DNA from: Halictus rubicundus
Lineage: Eukaryota; Arthropoda; Insecta; Hymenoptera; Halictidae
Assembly (NCBI RefSeq): GCF_050948215.1
Contig: NC_135158.1
Location: 11,967,822-12,031,821 of the forward strand
Length of the DNA stretch: 64,000 nucleotides
Direction: 5' to 3'
Position numbers and translations under genes: made by a program. Every line of letters begins with the position of its first letter. Position 1 is the first letter of the stretch. Below the pieces are notes generated by a model. That model saw only the letters and a program-made list of their open reading frames with translations. It had not been told where the DNA came from and ran no database searches. Shown here piece by piece: positions 13,301 to 23,510 of the stretch.

Positions 13301-14962
13301 CTGTGGTATGTCTGAAAGAAGTGGAATAATTTTTTGAGAGCTCCCACGAACGTCTTGGAACTCGATTTCAATTCTAGTCGTGGATAATTATTAACTTCCG
13401 AGAGAATTCGATGCGATCTGATGAAAAGCGACGCTCGAGGACTGGCACCGCGCTCGCATGTGGGCTGTCTAGTGCACTGCTTCGACGCACACCCTTTCCA
13501 AGTGCAGTCTAACGTGGATAACTTCGGAAACTTTGACAATAACGCGTCACGGTGGTTTCCAGAACCATAGAATCAATTTGGGACTTCTCTAAAAGTAGGC
13601 TTCGTCGATTTCGAATCACTCGGGAATCGTGTATCTAATTAGCGTCTTGCCTTTTACACGACGGAAGAAATGGTAGCACGACTGGTCTCCAATCGGGAGC
13701 TCGTGTGTGCTGTCACTCCGCAATCTTTTAATCCCATACGAATGACAGAAGTTGCTAAAGTAAAATGGTATTACAGCGACAGGTTGGTGAAAATTTTATA
13801 ACAACGTCACCGGATAGGAACAAGTTTGCTAGGAAGTCAGTGGAGCGATATGGTACCGCGACAGGTTTCGATTTAAGAACCGTTGATTCCTCGGTGACTT
13901 TTCAAGCCTTGCTAACTTGTAGATTTACTCGTGGCAATTATAAGACACAGTGTATCAAAGATCAAACTGCGACTGGCTCCTGATTCGTTCGAATTTCCAC
14001 TAGGAACTCGTTTGCTATGGATACAAGTCGTTGGACCTCGCGAACATTTCTGATTTTCAAGTAATCCCACGTTATCGTTCCACAATGTTCTAACTTTTCA
14101 ATAATCAACTAAACACAGATGTCAGAGTAACAAAATGCTACCCGAAATATTACGTTCAATCGCGTTACACATGGGGAACAATTCGGTTAATTATATGGGC
14201 CAGTCTGTGGAGCAAGATGGTCACTAATTTTCAGATTGTCCTGACATTCTACAATTTATTAGCTTGTGACAAATCGTACAAGTCAACAGTACCAAGGGCA
14301 GAAGTTGCAGTGACAAAATGGTCCCACAAACATACTTTCCTCTGAAATTGAAACACTGCCAAAAATAAGCGTACTAAAGGTAGAAGTTACAGTGACAAAA
14401 TGGTACCACAAATATTCTTTACTCTCGAGTTTAATCACTGTCAAAAATAAGCGTACTTTAGGCAGAAGTTACAGCAACAAAATGGCCCCACAAATATACT
14501 TTACTCTCAAGTTTAATCATTGTCAAAAATAAGCGTACTTAAGGCAGAAGTAACAGCAACAAAATGGCCCCACAAATATACTTTACTCTCAAGTTTAATC
14601 ATTGTCAAAAATAAGCGTACATAAGGCAGAAGTAACAGCAACAAATGGCCCCACAAATATACTTTACTCTCAAGTTTAATCACTGTCAAAAGCAAGCGTA
14701 CCAAGGGCATAAGTTAAATTGACAAAATGGTCCCGGGACCATTTGGCCCCCTAATAACGTCCGCTTGATCTTCTAAAAGGGATTTTTGTTTTTTGAAGCC
14801 AGATGTTAGTTGTTGAGGTATTTTCTCGTGAATTAGGTGCGGAGGATCCTCTTAGGAGAACGCTCGGGGAAACTCACGTGCTGTCAGTAGAAAGAAGACC
14901 GCTCCAAGCAGACTGATAGTGGAGAGCCGCGGCGAGGACGATGTGGGTGATCGTGCCGTCAT
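1346..14962 (-). CDS. Skeletor: Skeletor, 5' part: signal peptide and two DM13 domains (six exons, runs off left edge)
   Basis: Six minus-strand exons (14962-14878, 5138-5001, 4351-4276, 3796-3688, 2110-1948, 1605-1346) have canonical GT/AG borders and join in phase into 277 codons without a stop. Residues 1-28 form a signal peptide. Residues about 35-147 and 155-264 are two DM13 domains, each with the YDGEAP motif (the first as VYDGEAP, residues 68-74) and the W-C motif with the conserved cysteine (Cys132 in WFSVWC, Cys247 in FGVWC). The segment FDYPRPQKIGALSGVHG between the domains and NVPPSLKMLG after them match insect Skeletor as I remember it. In Drosophila, Skeletor was described as a spindle-matrix component, and in insects DM13/DOMON proteins of this type are linked to cuticle formation. 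A secreted role fits the signal peptide seen here. The next exon should start in phase 0 with the DOMON domain. It is not visible in 1-1345, so the C-terminal part is outside the window. Identification is from memory of the family, not a search. Confidence 0.93.
1685..1845. mobile_element. TTAA-flanked non-autonomous piggyBac-like MITE (161 bp)
   Basis: The element starts TTAACCTCTTGAGCA and ends TGCTTAAGAGGTTAA. The termini are inverted with one mismatch over 15 bases, and TTAA at both ends is the target-site signature of piggyBac-type transposons, whose termini begin with CC. It lies in the Skeletor intron between exons 5 and 6 and has no coding capacity. Inside are two copies of the perfect 14-bp palindrome GCCACTATAGTGGC at 1706-1719 and 1751-1764, within a shared 19-bp segment. 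Family assignment is an inference from target site and termini. Confidence 0.7.
1948..2110 (-). CDS. Skeletor: Skeletor coding exon 5: DM13 linker and start of second DM13 domain
   Basis: 54 codons (137-190) plus one base. The acceptor is GCTCTTGCAG|GTGAGT. The first exon bases themselves look like a donor, a possible cause of mis-annotation. The donor is GCTCCAG|GTGTGT. The peptide VSFGDVRIPRGFDYPRPQ finishes DM13-1 and the linker IGALSGVHG follows. DM13-2 then begins with VVVDSQTLLVPSFSYDGEAP. As in DM13-1, the exon ends in phase 1 directly after GEAP. Confidence 0.95.
2111..3687. other. Skeletor intron 4-5 (1.6 kb)
   Basis: Besides the fold-back element it holds AT-rich DNA (2870-3190) and a GC-richer stretch (3380-3680) with overlapping reading frames on both strands. 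No splice-bounded coding exon was recognised. Confidence 0.6.
2596..2861. mobile_element. GC-rich fold-back element with about 20-bp inverted ends
   Basis: The left end (2596-2616) contains ACAGAGCTGTTCA, and the right end read in reverse (2861-2842) contains ACAGAGCTGCTCA. Both are preceded by TTGT-AC. The interior is rich in TGCCCG/CGGGCA palindromes, including CTGCCCGTACGGGCAG at 2621-2636 and TGCCCGCGGGCA at 2797-2808. It lies inside the Skeletor intron between exons 4 and 5. No target duplication is obvious, so the exact borders and the transposon family are uncertain. Confidence 0.5.
3688..3796 (-). CDS. Skeletor: Skeletor coding exon 4: end of first DM13 domain
   Basis: One base plus 36 codons (101-136). 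The acceptor is GGCTTCGCAG|AACGC and the donor is TTCTCA|GTGAGT. The peptide TQTLRRYRKEDITLTLPDN continues to NDIKWFSVWCDRFS. It carries the R-Y-x-x-K/E-D-I-T-L-T-L-P strand and the WFSVWC motif with the near-invariant DM13 cysteine (Cys132). The exon ends in phase 0, and exon 5 continues with VSFGDVRIP. Confidence 0.93.
3797..5000. other. Skeletor introns flanking exon 3 (3797-4275 and 4352-5000)
   Basis: Apart from exon 3 at 4276-4351, nothing specific is seen. A 128-codon minus-strand frame at 4438-4824 has no plausible splice sites and no recognisable motif. Confidence 0.55.
4276..4351 (-). CDS. Skeletor: Skeletor coding exon 3: middle of first DM13 domain
   Basis: This is a 76-bp exon with 24 full codons and two bases at each end. 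The acceptor is ATCTTCTTCCAG|CGG and the donor is GGAGC|GTGAGT. The peptide reads AFFYVGSTDRVSGEDG then VRLRDERG, which corresponds to the FYVG...G-x-x-x-x-DE-x-G segment of DM13. It is shorter than a usual ORF cut-off. I found it by asking what must lie between exons 2 and 4, and both junction phases (1 in, 2 out) fit exactly. Confidence 0.9.
5001..5138 (-). CDS. Skeletor: Skeletor coding exon 2: start of first DM13 domain
   Basis: Codons 30-74. The acceptor TTTCTTTCCAG precedes GAGTATGC, and the donor is CCAA|GTTCGT, a slightly weak donor. The peptide contains YYGKLIGKLPTLHH, then GEVYAVDGRTLFIKDF and VYDGEAP. This is the start of a DM13 domain, in which the strand pair around the D-x-R/Q-T-L-x-I motif is diagnostic. 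The exon ends in phase 1 right after GEAP, and the split codon is completed by exon 3 as Thr75. Confidence 0.93.
5300..5560. repeat. Degenerate tandem dimer, about 137 bp
   Basis: The segment CCCGTAGGAATTTTT recurs at 5316 and 5453. Related downstream parts read TTGTACTTTATGATAAGG and TCGTATTTTATGATAGGCG. A fragment with TGTATTTTATGATGGGCG at about 36948 looks like a dispersed relative. Confidence 0.6.
6140..6405. repeat. 47-bp minisatellite, about 5.5 copies
   Basis: AAACAGAAATTGTTAAGCAC recurs with starts near 6201, 6248, 6296, 6343 and 6390 (47-48 bp spacing), each time next to CTTCTGCACTTTCGTACAC. Units differ by a few substitutions. Confidence 0.9.
7288..7333. repeat. CT microsatellite
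   Basis: An almost pure CT run of about 46 bp. It creates spurious serine/leucine and arginine/glutamate reading frames. Confidence 0.98.
10025..10074. repeat. Imperfect GA microsatellite
   Basis: A GA-rich run with interruptions, of opposite strand polarity to the CT run at 7.3 kb. Confidence 0.9.
14245..14745. repeat. 82-bp tandem array, about 6 copies, in Skeletor intron 1
   Basis: ACAAAATGG recurs at 14313, 14395, 14477, 14559, 14641 (as ACAAATGG) and 14722, that is every 81-82 bp, followed by CCCCACAAATATACTTTACT. More diverged relatives at about 14115 and 14200 suggest decay on the left. Central units are nearly identical. Confidence 0.92.
14878..14962 (-). CDS. Skeletor: Skeletor coding exon 1: signal peptide
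   Basis: The exon has 28 codons plus one base. The peptide begins MTARSPTSSS and continues into the hydrophobic core LLGAVFFLLTA, a typical secretory signal. The donor is GCAC|GTGAGT. The single leftover base joins the first two bases of exon 2 (C+GA = Arg), giving the mature start RVCSESYYGKLIG. The ATG at 14962 is chosen because the purine-rich context GACGCC precedes it and it puts the hydrophobic core near the N terminus. The frame stays open upstream to an ATG at 15202, so a longer N terminus of charged residues cannot be excluded. It would bury the signal and is judged unlikely. The 5' UTR and any non-coding leader exon are not resolved. Confidence 0.85.
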
Positions 14963-16258
14963 GGCGTCTTCGTGGTTACTGCCGTCGAAAGTGGCCGTCT
15001 TGGATCCAAATAGCTTTGTCGATCCCACTACGATCACCGGCTCGCCTTGCTTCACCTCGGTGTCTCTCTTTCTCTTCACCCCTCTCCTCTCTCTCTCTTC
15101 AGCTCGCTGTTCCGCCGATTGGTCATTTCCTGTGGGCTCCTTATGGGCTTCCATGCGCGCTCGTAATCTTCCATTCAGTCCGAAAACACGGAAAAATTCC
15201 AAAACGTCGCATGGTCAAAACGTCATCACTTCGACGAATCCTCGATCTGCACTTTTCATCGTACAGAACGCTTATCATAGAACGTCTCTGAATTTTTCAC
15301 GCCCAGACTGTCCAACCAAAAAATTCGAAAAAATTCTGTAACGTGCCCCACGACTTCGTGAACGTGTCAGATTTTTTTCGGAATGATCGCAAGCGATTAA
15401 ATAGGTGAGATTTAGTTTTATTTCGGGTAAGAGAACAGAGGTGGTACGAATATGGAGGTACAGTTGAAACTTGTGTTTCTCTTCTGTCGAACGAGTACTC
15501 GCGAGGATCAATGGCTATGGCATTTCGTGTCCTTGAGGATGCCAGAGGAGGAGGAGAGGATGGAAAATAATGAGCACGCTTTTGTTCGCATTCCCTTGGT
15601 CCCCACCGTGCTCCTCGCACCTGCGGTTGCGTTTTTGGCTAGCCGCGCGACGAATAGGAATCAGGTAGGTCAGGATTGAAGTGGAGGAACGCAATTGCCG
15701 CAGTTTGCGTAGCGAGATCGCGGCCGAGAACGTTGCTTCAGCTACTGCAACACGTTCGACGATCTTCCTAATTCATGTTTCAGCGATTACACCTTGTTTG
15801 CGCCAACGATAACGACACTTCAACCATACGCGCTCTGCATAATCACTACAATTCCACATTCAAACCTTAACACGTCCGCTACCAGCATTTGCTGCCTTGC
15901 TAATACGTTTCGTTAAATGCAGCCTACCTTCTTTTTCAAATATTAAAACAATTTAGTATAGAAGAAAGTCAAGGCCCCTCTGAATATTAAAAAAATATAC
16001 ACGTAATTTTGATTATTTCACCCTGGGAAAAATCACACGTGTGCTTCATGTACCAATAAATATGTACGCGAGGTCCTAATTCGGAATAATTTTTCGAGAA
16101 AAATTTCCGAAAAGTTCGTGCCAGTACGGTCTCGAAAAATCAACTGTTTCTCTTCTTCGGGGGTCCCGCAAAGAACGGGGCCCGTTACGGGGGGGCCTGG
16201 TCCCCGGGAAACTTCGTTTTCCACGGCCTGGGAAAAACTTTCACGCGTCCGAGGCCGA

Positions 16259-16316
16259 GGAATTTTAATTCCGGCGGCGGCATTGCGTCGCCGTCTGCTC
16301 GGCGAATTAAAATTCC
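16259..16316. repeat. Perfect 13-bp inverted repeat with 32-nt loop
   Basis: GGAATTTTAATTC (16259-16271) faces GAATTAAAATTCC (16304-16316). The loop can form a further GGCGGC/GTCGCC stem, so transcribed RNA could fold into a two-part hairpin. Function is unknown. Confidence 0.7.
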
Positions 16317-17454
16317 GCGGGCAATCGAGTCGATTGAAAATCCGTTTTTTCTTCTTCCTTTTTTTCTCCCCTCGCGCCGTACAGGGAAAGACAGCCGGCG
16401 CTCTGCCGGGCTGAATCACAGAAACTGCTTCGATGAATAATGTTACCGGATCCCGCGGAGTAGACGAGGGAATAGGCGCGAGAGGCGGAGGGGACGCAGC
16501 TGGGGATCGGAGTTGTCGCAGGTGCGATTCGAAGATACCACCGACGACGATTACACGCGTCACTTGGTCATTGTCTTTCGCAACAATGGCTGGTACACGT
16601 TTGTTTAGGCCTCCCCTAGGCGGGATAATGGGTTGCACGTGCCACGGCGGGATCTCTTTCTTCCTCGAGACTGCTCGCGAGCGAGCACTCTCCTCTGCTA
16701 GCCTGTGATTAAGTTTAATCTCGCCTACATTGCGGCTAATAATTACGGGATAATTATGAGAAGCTCCCCGGTGTCTCCGCACCTCGTCGTTGTCCTCCTC
16801 CTCCTCCCCCCCCCCATCGGAAGAATATCGTTACGGAAATCTGTAGTGCGATTATGGAAACGTCGAAACTTTCTTCCCGCTTTTGTTCGCGACGAATTCG
16901 TTCAATGTCGCGGACAAGGAGCGGGGGTACTCCGCGATCGCCGAGAAACACGCGGATTCTCGTTCTGCACGCGACTTTCTCGACGCCGCTCAACCGAGCA
17001 AGCGTTCTCCATTTTTGTCTTCGGAGTCCGGGATGCGACTCTCCTTTTTACGCAGATCCATTCGGCGGATAGGCGGTTTTTAGACGGCGGATACGGGCCA
17101 GGGAAATTGCCGGTTTCTAGGAAATTCTTGCGACGTTTTTATCGACAGTGGATGATGCTTGGGTGAGATGAGTTCACCGAGAGATTAGAGTGTTTCGCGT
17201 GGGATTGTCTGTCGGCCACCGAAATGGACTTCCACGAATTTAGAAATACTGTAGGCTGATATTAATTTTACGAATTCGAACAAAATTGATTTTTCGAATA
17301 TGAAGAACCGGAGTACCTCCTTGACACAAGGCTTTTCACATTTTGGTCTTACGCGAATTGAAAGCGTGGGATTATCGAGGTTATTATTTTCTTGGGCAAT
17401 TACCACCGCGAAAAAGGCAGTTTTTCTGTTCGATCTGACAGTTGAACGTTTCGG

Positions 17455-18065
17455 AAACGTACTCACGAAAGGATTTCGTTCGTGCTGAGTCATTGAGCAA
17501 GTTGTCAGCCTTGAACCGAGGCTGCGGTCTGATAGAGACCCGGTTTGTGCCCCCCCCCCTGGAAAATTGTAGCTTTCGAAGTGAACAATATTCTTACACC
17601 AAAAAATTGACATGTTTCTGTAATACATATAAATACACATGGTACAATTTAGAATCGCTGCTCCTTACAGTTTTCCTAAGAAAAATCTCCGATCTTCACC
17701 CAATTCTCAAGTTTATACTTTCCTCAACCCCTCCACTAAAACATTATCCTACTGTGACAATCAAGAAAAATATCGGCATTCTTCATTTTATCCTAAAGTC
17801 GAACTGCCCAGAAACACGATCCCAAAAGGACTTCGCCCACTCTGAAAGATCGAAGAAGTTGTCAGCCTTGACCCGAAGCAGCACCGAAAACCCGGTCTTG
17901 AAACCCCTTCGGAAAATCGTTATAACTGTCGACAGGAACAATACCTTCGCACCAACAAAAATTCGAGGTATTCCCAAAAAGTGCGTAAACAAATGCAGAT
18001 CGGTTTAGAATCGCTACCTTTCACAGTTTCCTCAAGAAAAAAATCCCGAAACTTCGTTTAATCTC
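17455..18065. repeat. Diverged tandem duplication, about 358 bp
   Basis: The copy starting near 17468 (AAGGATTTCG) is repeated from near 17826 (AAGGACTTCG). Shared landmarks include AAGTTGTCAGCCTTGA and TTTAGAATCGCT. Substitutions and indels show that it is old. Confidence 0.7.
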
Positions 18066-19129
18066 TCGCGACGCATCGTAGACTCCTGAAGTGTGACGGA
18101 AACAAATGCGGGCAAATTTCCGGAATTACCATAATAACAGAGAAGTGCGAATGAATCGGAGGAAACAGTGCGAATAAATACAGGGAGCTGCGCGTAGAAA
18201 CGTGATCGTTGGGCGGAGATGATTCGTAAACGGGACCCGGGGCGGTGGTCCGTCTCTCGATTGTAGAAAGCTTCTGTTCGCAATCGGACACGCGTTGATC
18301 CGCAAGGATTTCATGGCAGAAGGCGCAGGCATCGCATCGGCTCTGCTCTCCATTCTTTCATGGCTGGACTGGTATGCGGGCCGGTCGTGTACCAACAGAA
18401 ACCAAGAGGTTTCTGTTCAACCTAGAAACCGCTTTCTGCGGCTCGTCGCCCGCTGCGACGCAGGGGAACGGCGGCGCGGTACAGTAATTAGAGACGATTA
18501 TTACTCACGCACGGATCTCGCCGAACATCTTTCCCTTTAATAACCCCAGCACGCCTTTCGTGATCGAGATTCGTTCGTGCGAGGCTCGTTTCCTTCTCTT
18601 TCGTTTTTTCCACCGGGATTCGTCGAGACGATCGGTCTGTTTGTTGATGAGTCAATTAACGAACAGCTGGTGCCACGCAGGCTTGCGTTTCCCTTGGCAA
18701 TGTTTAATTATCTTAGATTGGATTGGATGTTTGTTCACTGGAGTCTAATCGCTGGATTCGGATTGCTCGTTCTATGGAACCTGTAAAAATCATTTAATTG
18801 CACGTTACCGAGCGAGTTTCTTAAGACAGGTGTTACCATGAAATTCGCATAATACTCTCTTTTGCTTTTTCTTCTTCTTAAATATTACAGTGAGAGCTTT
18901 CTAGAAATTGTTTCAAGTACATTCGAGTACAATGTTCAATTGAAAGTAAGATGGTTGAGAGAGCATTTTCGGTAGCGTACGTCTTAACTTTGATTTCGTT
19001 GAATAAATTAGTTTGATTTTAACTTTTGGGTCTGCTCGGCTGGCATCGAAAAAGTGTTAAGCAAATTCTGAGGATGTCGATCAAAATGAAATACAATCTC
19101 CGAAACCGAGTGGTTACCCGATACTTGTC

Positions 19130-19395
19130 CAAAACACGGGTCTAGCCACGGACATATATCCTCGGCGACCGAGGTCTCTCGAGTGGCAGTGGGGATAGTT
19201 CTGGGACTTTTATCCTCTAGGAGTTTAGGACATATACAGTGAATTCGTCGTGTATCGCCCAGGAGACATACCCGAGCCGTGTTATGTTTACACTTCTCGG
19301 CGGGGCCCTCACGGGGCATACCTTGCGGTAGTGGGGATAGTTCCACGACGTTTATCATCCAGGCCTTGGCGACATATACAGAGAAATCACTGCAT
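19130..19395. repeat. Tandem dimer, about 142 bp
   Basis: GTGGGGATAGTTC recurs at about 19189 and 19331, and CATATACAG at 19230 and 19373, giving spacing of 142-143 bp. Confidence 0.65.
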
Positions 19396-20060
19396 AGGGT
19401 AAACACTGTAATTGCAGTGTTTTAAAAACGACACGAACCATTACCAAATGGTCCAGAATTCAATTTAATGTCGATCTCCGAGTATTTCAACGAGCCATAA
19501 ACGAACAAAGTTTTTTTTTTCAGTGTAGCTGGGTTTTGGGATGCGAGAGTTACGCGTACGGAAATCTGGCTGGAGGAAAGCGAAGATCGATTAGTTAGTC
19601 GACCCAGAGCATCTCGAAACCGGCGTCACAGTTGAAAAAACCGTGCCGTGTGTATCACGGTCTTGTTTTCGTTCTGTTTGCTGTCGGTGCAGGCGGGCAG
19701 GCAGACAGGCGGTCTGAATTAGAAAATCAATTTCATAAGAACGAGCCTCGACCGATGGGGCAGAGGAAGGGATGGACGGCTGGTGCGGCGAGCTCGTCAA
19801 AACAATTTTCTCTCGTTAACTCATCGGCCGGACTCATTAACTTCCGCTAATAAGCATGGCCAAGTGCAAGTGAAACACGGACGAGCCGCGCGCGGTAATT
19901 GCCGCCGCCGCCGTAATTATCCGTCCTTTAGCGGTTCGCGTCGAATGCTTACGGTCGCGCGCCCCTGAAAAGCGAGCCACGAACTCCAATTTTCCCCCGG
20001 GGAAACCTCCGGGAAAAATGACAGGCTACCAACCGCGCTATACACTTCTCTATTCCCCAC

Positions 20061-20091
20061 TTCTTCTTCTTCTTCTTCTTATTCTTCTTCT
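20061..20091. repeat. TTC trinucleotide repeat
   Basis: About ten TTC units, interrupted once by ATT. Confidence 0.95.
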
Positions 20092-22049
20092 TTTTGTTCT
20101 CTCGATCGTACACCGATTTTCCTTGGCCACCGTGAACCGTGAACCGTAACCCTAACTCCCGAGCAGGTTTCTTCACGCCGCGATGAGTTTCACTTTCAAC
20201 GGCGCGGCGCGCCGTACCCTCCTTTTGTCGCGAGCGCAAAGAAGAGGTGCACACACGTTCGACGGTGTTTCAAACTGGTTCGTAAAGAGACCACGAGACC
20301 TCGTCGAGCGTGAACGTTCACTCGCGCGAGCGATGATGAATCACAATGATCCGACGCTACCTGCTCGATGATAATACCCGCTCGTTCGGGGGCCTAGTTT
20401 CCTCGCGAGACTCTGCTTGGATACATTAATATTCATTGCTGATTAGGAAGATCACGTCGTTCGGGATTTTTTGGGAAGCTGTTTGCGCAAGCTTTTTTCG
20501 TTTTATTCGTTAAGCTCCTCGAACCCTTACAAGCATATATTAACAATATTACGTAAACGCTTATAATCTTTGAGAAAGGTACGAATATACTTTAGGTTTC
20601 GTTAGGAACGTATGTATGTTTGGAAGCAGTTGAAAGCCTAGCTTGCGCGGAGAGTTAATTAGTTTATCTGTCTTTGAGTTATGCAAGTCGTATTGCCAGA
20701 TCACGTGGTTACAAGCTTCGCTTAGTTTACAGTCATTTATTTTTGCCGAATCTTGTACTGCTTGATCGTTACGATTTTCTTGTTGCACTCCATTGAATAC
20801 CAATTTAATCCTGTCACCACAAATTAGGTAAGTGGACCTGTATGCATGCTTGGCGCAGAAATATTACACGTATCGGAGTCTAATGAAACTAGTTTAGCAG
20901 CGAATACTAAATCCTTTTACTCTTCGAGAGGGCGATTTAAATAAAATGCATAAAAGATCAGAGCTGAAGAGAAAATGGAATATATTTGATGCTACACCAG
21001 TGATTTTCATGCATTCATGGCCTCTGCAAGCTTGTAAAATGTTCAACGTTTCCATAAAACATACATTTCATTTCTGTTTTATCATTGCCCTGGAGTATCT
21101 TTCGGTCGGTAAATAAATTTCTCCTTCGCGTTAGCTTTCATCTGCACGATATTTCGAAGAGCAGCAGTTTATTAATCACGGACACAATTTTACAAGCCTA
21201 ACGCACTATGCATGCTCAGTCGGAGGATTCTAGAAGAATATCGTGCCAGAATCAGAGATTGTGCGTCACGGAACGATTTGCTCAGGAAAAGCGTTGCCGC
21301 GGCGTCTCGGAAAGGTAACAAAGGATTCCTATCGACATCCGGATACTTCCGCCAACAATACAGCTCTGTAATAATGACAGAAGACCTCCAGGAAGCGCCT
21401 ACGACTCGCGCAACTTTCGAAAACCGCATTTGCAGGTACGTACCTTCCCGCGGAAGGTAATCAGGCCTCATGAAGGCAACGTTCAGGCGCTGACAATGAG
21501 GCGCAACATCGTTTGCCCGTCGCCTCAAGTGCTCATAAAAGGCGCGCACACTCGCGGTTAGATTGTACTTCGAACTGCCGCTAAAATTTCTCCAAGTGCT
21601 TATAAAAACTGCTATCCATTTGAAAAGAACGCTTCCATCGACGCCGCCGGATCAATCTTCAATCGGAGGCAGCGAGACAATCGAGGAACACCGTTCGAAC
21701 TGAAACGGACGGGAGGGGGAGGAAAAAAGAATTAGGACAACGAGAGCCTCGATCGCGGAGGCGATTCGAGATCCTGGTCGCCGGGCGTCGATCATCGAGC
21801 GTGCTTCCGGCCAGCGAAGCGTCGCAATCTCCGCGAAATGACTCGACGAAATCGCCCGTCCGGCACTAAAACTTTGAGCTGCCTCGAGTCCCCAGGCCGC
21901 CGGTATAGCTCCTCGCAGCCGAGGACGTTATTAAAGTCCCGCTTTAAGCAACTTTAACGCGTTATCGATCCTGCCCGGGACAGCTGATGCGACTTTGCCG
22001 GAAGTTCCGCGGGAAAAGTCGGACATGATTACGAATATGCTTCGCTGCA

Positions 22050-23510
22050 ATCTCAGGGGATCCAGACAGCATTGACCAGACACAATTTCTGATTTAACTT
22101 GCAATGGATGTTTGAGAATGACAATAATTAATACAAATCTTCCTGAAATCTGAATTCAGTGAATGGTAAGGGGAAACGGACAGCCATGATTAGACCCAGT
22201 GCAAATTTAATCTACAAGTAGACTGATGCTTTCCTACATGGTCAGGAGAAACAGACGACATTGACCAGACCTAATACAATCCTGGCTTGCTATTAGACCG
22301 TTCTTTTAGGTGCCGTAATATTTCCATCAAATTTTCCAAAGCCTGAATTGAATGGGTCCAAATATGCCTTCCCACAAATTCAGGAGAAACAGACAACATT
22401 GACCAGACGTATTACAAGCCTGGCTTGTAATTAGACCGTTCTGGTAGGTGTCGCAATATTTCCAACAAATTTTCGAAACTCCGAGTTAAATGGGTCCAAA
22501 TATGCCTTCCCACAAGTTCAGGGGAAGCAGACAACATTGACCAGACCTAATACAATCCTGGTTTGTAAGTAGACCGTTCTTTTAAGTGTCGTAATATTTC
22601 CAACAAATTTTCCAATCCCTGAATTAAATAGGTCCAAACATGCCTTTCCACAAATTCAGGAGAAACAGACAATATTGATCAGACCTAATACGATCCTGGC
22701 TTGTAATTAGACCGTTCTCTTAGGGGTCGTAATATTTCCAACAAATTTTCCAATCCCTGAATTAAATAGGTCCAAATAGGCCTTCCCACAAATTCAGGAG
22801 AAACAGACAACATTGACCAGACGTAATACAAGCCTGGCTTGCAATTAGACTTCTTTGAGATGTCGCAATATTTTCACCAAATTTTCCAATCCCTGAATTA
22901 AATGGGTCCAAACATGCCTTCCCACAAATTCAGGAGAAACAGACAACATTGACCAGACGTAATACAAGCCTGCCTTCCAATTACACTTATTTTAGATGTC
23001 GTAATATTTCCAACAAATTTTCCAATCCCTGGATGAAATAAGTCCAAATATGCCTTCCCACAAATTCAGGAGAAACAGACAACATTGACCAGACCTAATA
23101 CAATCCTGGCTTGTAATTAGACCGTTCTTTTAGATGTCGCAATATTTCCAACAAATTTTCCAAAGCCTGAATTGAATGGGTCCAAATAGGCCTTCCCACA
23201 AATTCAGGAGAAACAGACAACATTGACCAGACGTAATACAAGCCTGCCTTCCAATTACACTTATTTTAGATGTCGTAATATTTCCAACAAATTTTCCAAT
23301 CCCTGAATTAAATAGGTCCAAACATGCCTTTCCACAAATTCAGGAGAAACAGACAACATTGACCAGACGTAATACAAGCCTGGCTTGCAATTAGACTTCT
23401 TTGAGACGTCGCAATATTTTCACAAAATTTTCCAAACCCTGAGTTAAAGGATTCCAAATAAGCTTTCGCACAGCCTCAGGGGAAATAGACAACGTTGACC
23501 AGACGTTTCA
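22050..23510. repeat. 138-bp satellite-like array, about 9 good copies plus diverged left units
   Basis: CAGGAGAAACAGACAACATT recurs near 22241, 22379, 22517, 22655, 22792, 22928, 23063, 23201, 23338 and 23473, at 136-138 bp intervals. The units also share GACCAGAC, CAACAAATTTTCCAA and TGCCTTCCCACAA. Units at 22053 and 22166 are more diverged. Related sequence occurs elsewhere in the window at 28465-28890 (opposite orientation) and 35393-35450. Confidence 0.95.

Larger units (their letters stand above)
5139..14877. other. Skeletor intron 1 (9.7 kb)
   Basis: The interval between coding exons 1 and 2 contains a degenerate 137-bp dimer (5300-5560), a 47-bp array (6140-6405), CT and GA microsatellites (7288-7333, 10025-10074), a low-stop GC-rich block at 12.4-13.3 kb and an 82-bp array (14245-14745) that ends about 130 bp from the exon-1 donor. 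CpG-rich patches at 6.7-7.6, 9.0-9.4 and 10.85-11.35 kb could be intronic enhancers, but no specific site was recognised. No other gene is seen in it. Confidence 0.6.
14963..22049. other. Upstream of Skeletor: no supported gene
   Basis: It should contain the Skeletor 5' UTR and promoter, but I could not fix a start site. It is CpG-rich at 16.1-17.1, 18.2-18.5, 19.6-20.4 and 21.2-22.0 kb. It also holds a hairpin (16259-16316), two duplicated segments (17455-18065 and 19130-19395) and a TTC run (20061-20091). Long frames such as 16782-16033 minus have no recognisable motif. Confidence 0.5.

Noticed and set aside
16033..16782. 249-codon minus-strand frame
   Set aside because: The composition reflects CpG-rich, TA-poor DNA. 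There is no domain, no conserved motif and no clear splice sites.
18509..18528. Minus-strand ATG-to-donor mini exon (MFGEIR, then GTGAGTAA), possible alternative Skeletor start
   Set aside because: It ends in phase 2, whereas Skeletor exon 2 needs a phase-1 partner. It is only 20 bp long with no other support.
22050..23510. Regularly spaced repeats that could suggest a CRISPR array
   Set aside because: The whole 138-bp unit is repeated, including the spacer parts. The DNA is eukaryotic, with spliced genes.
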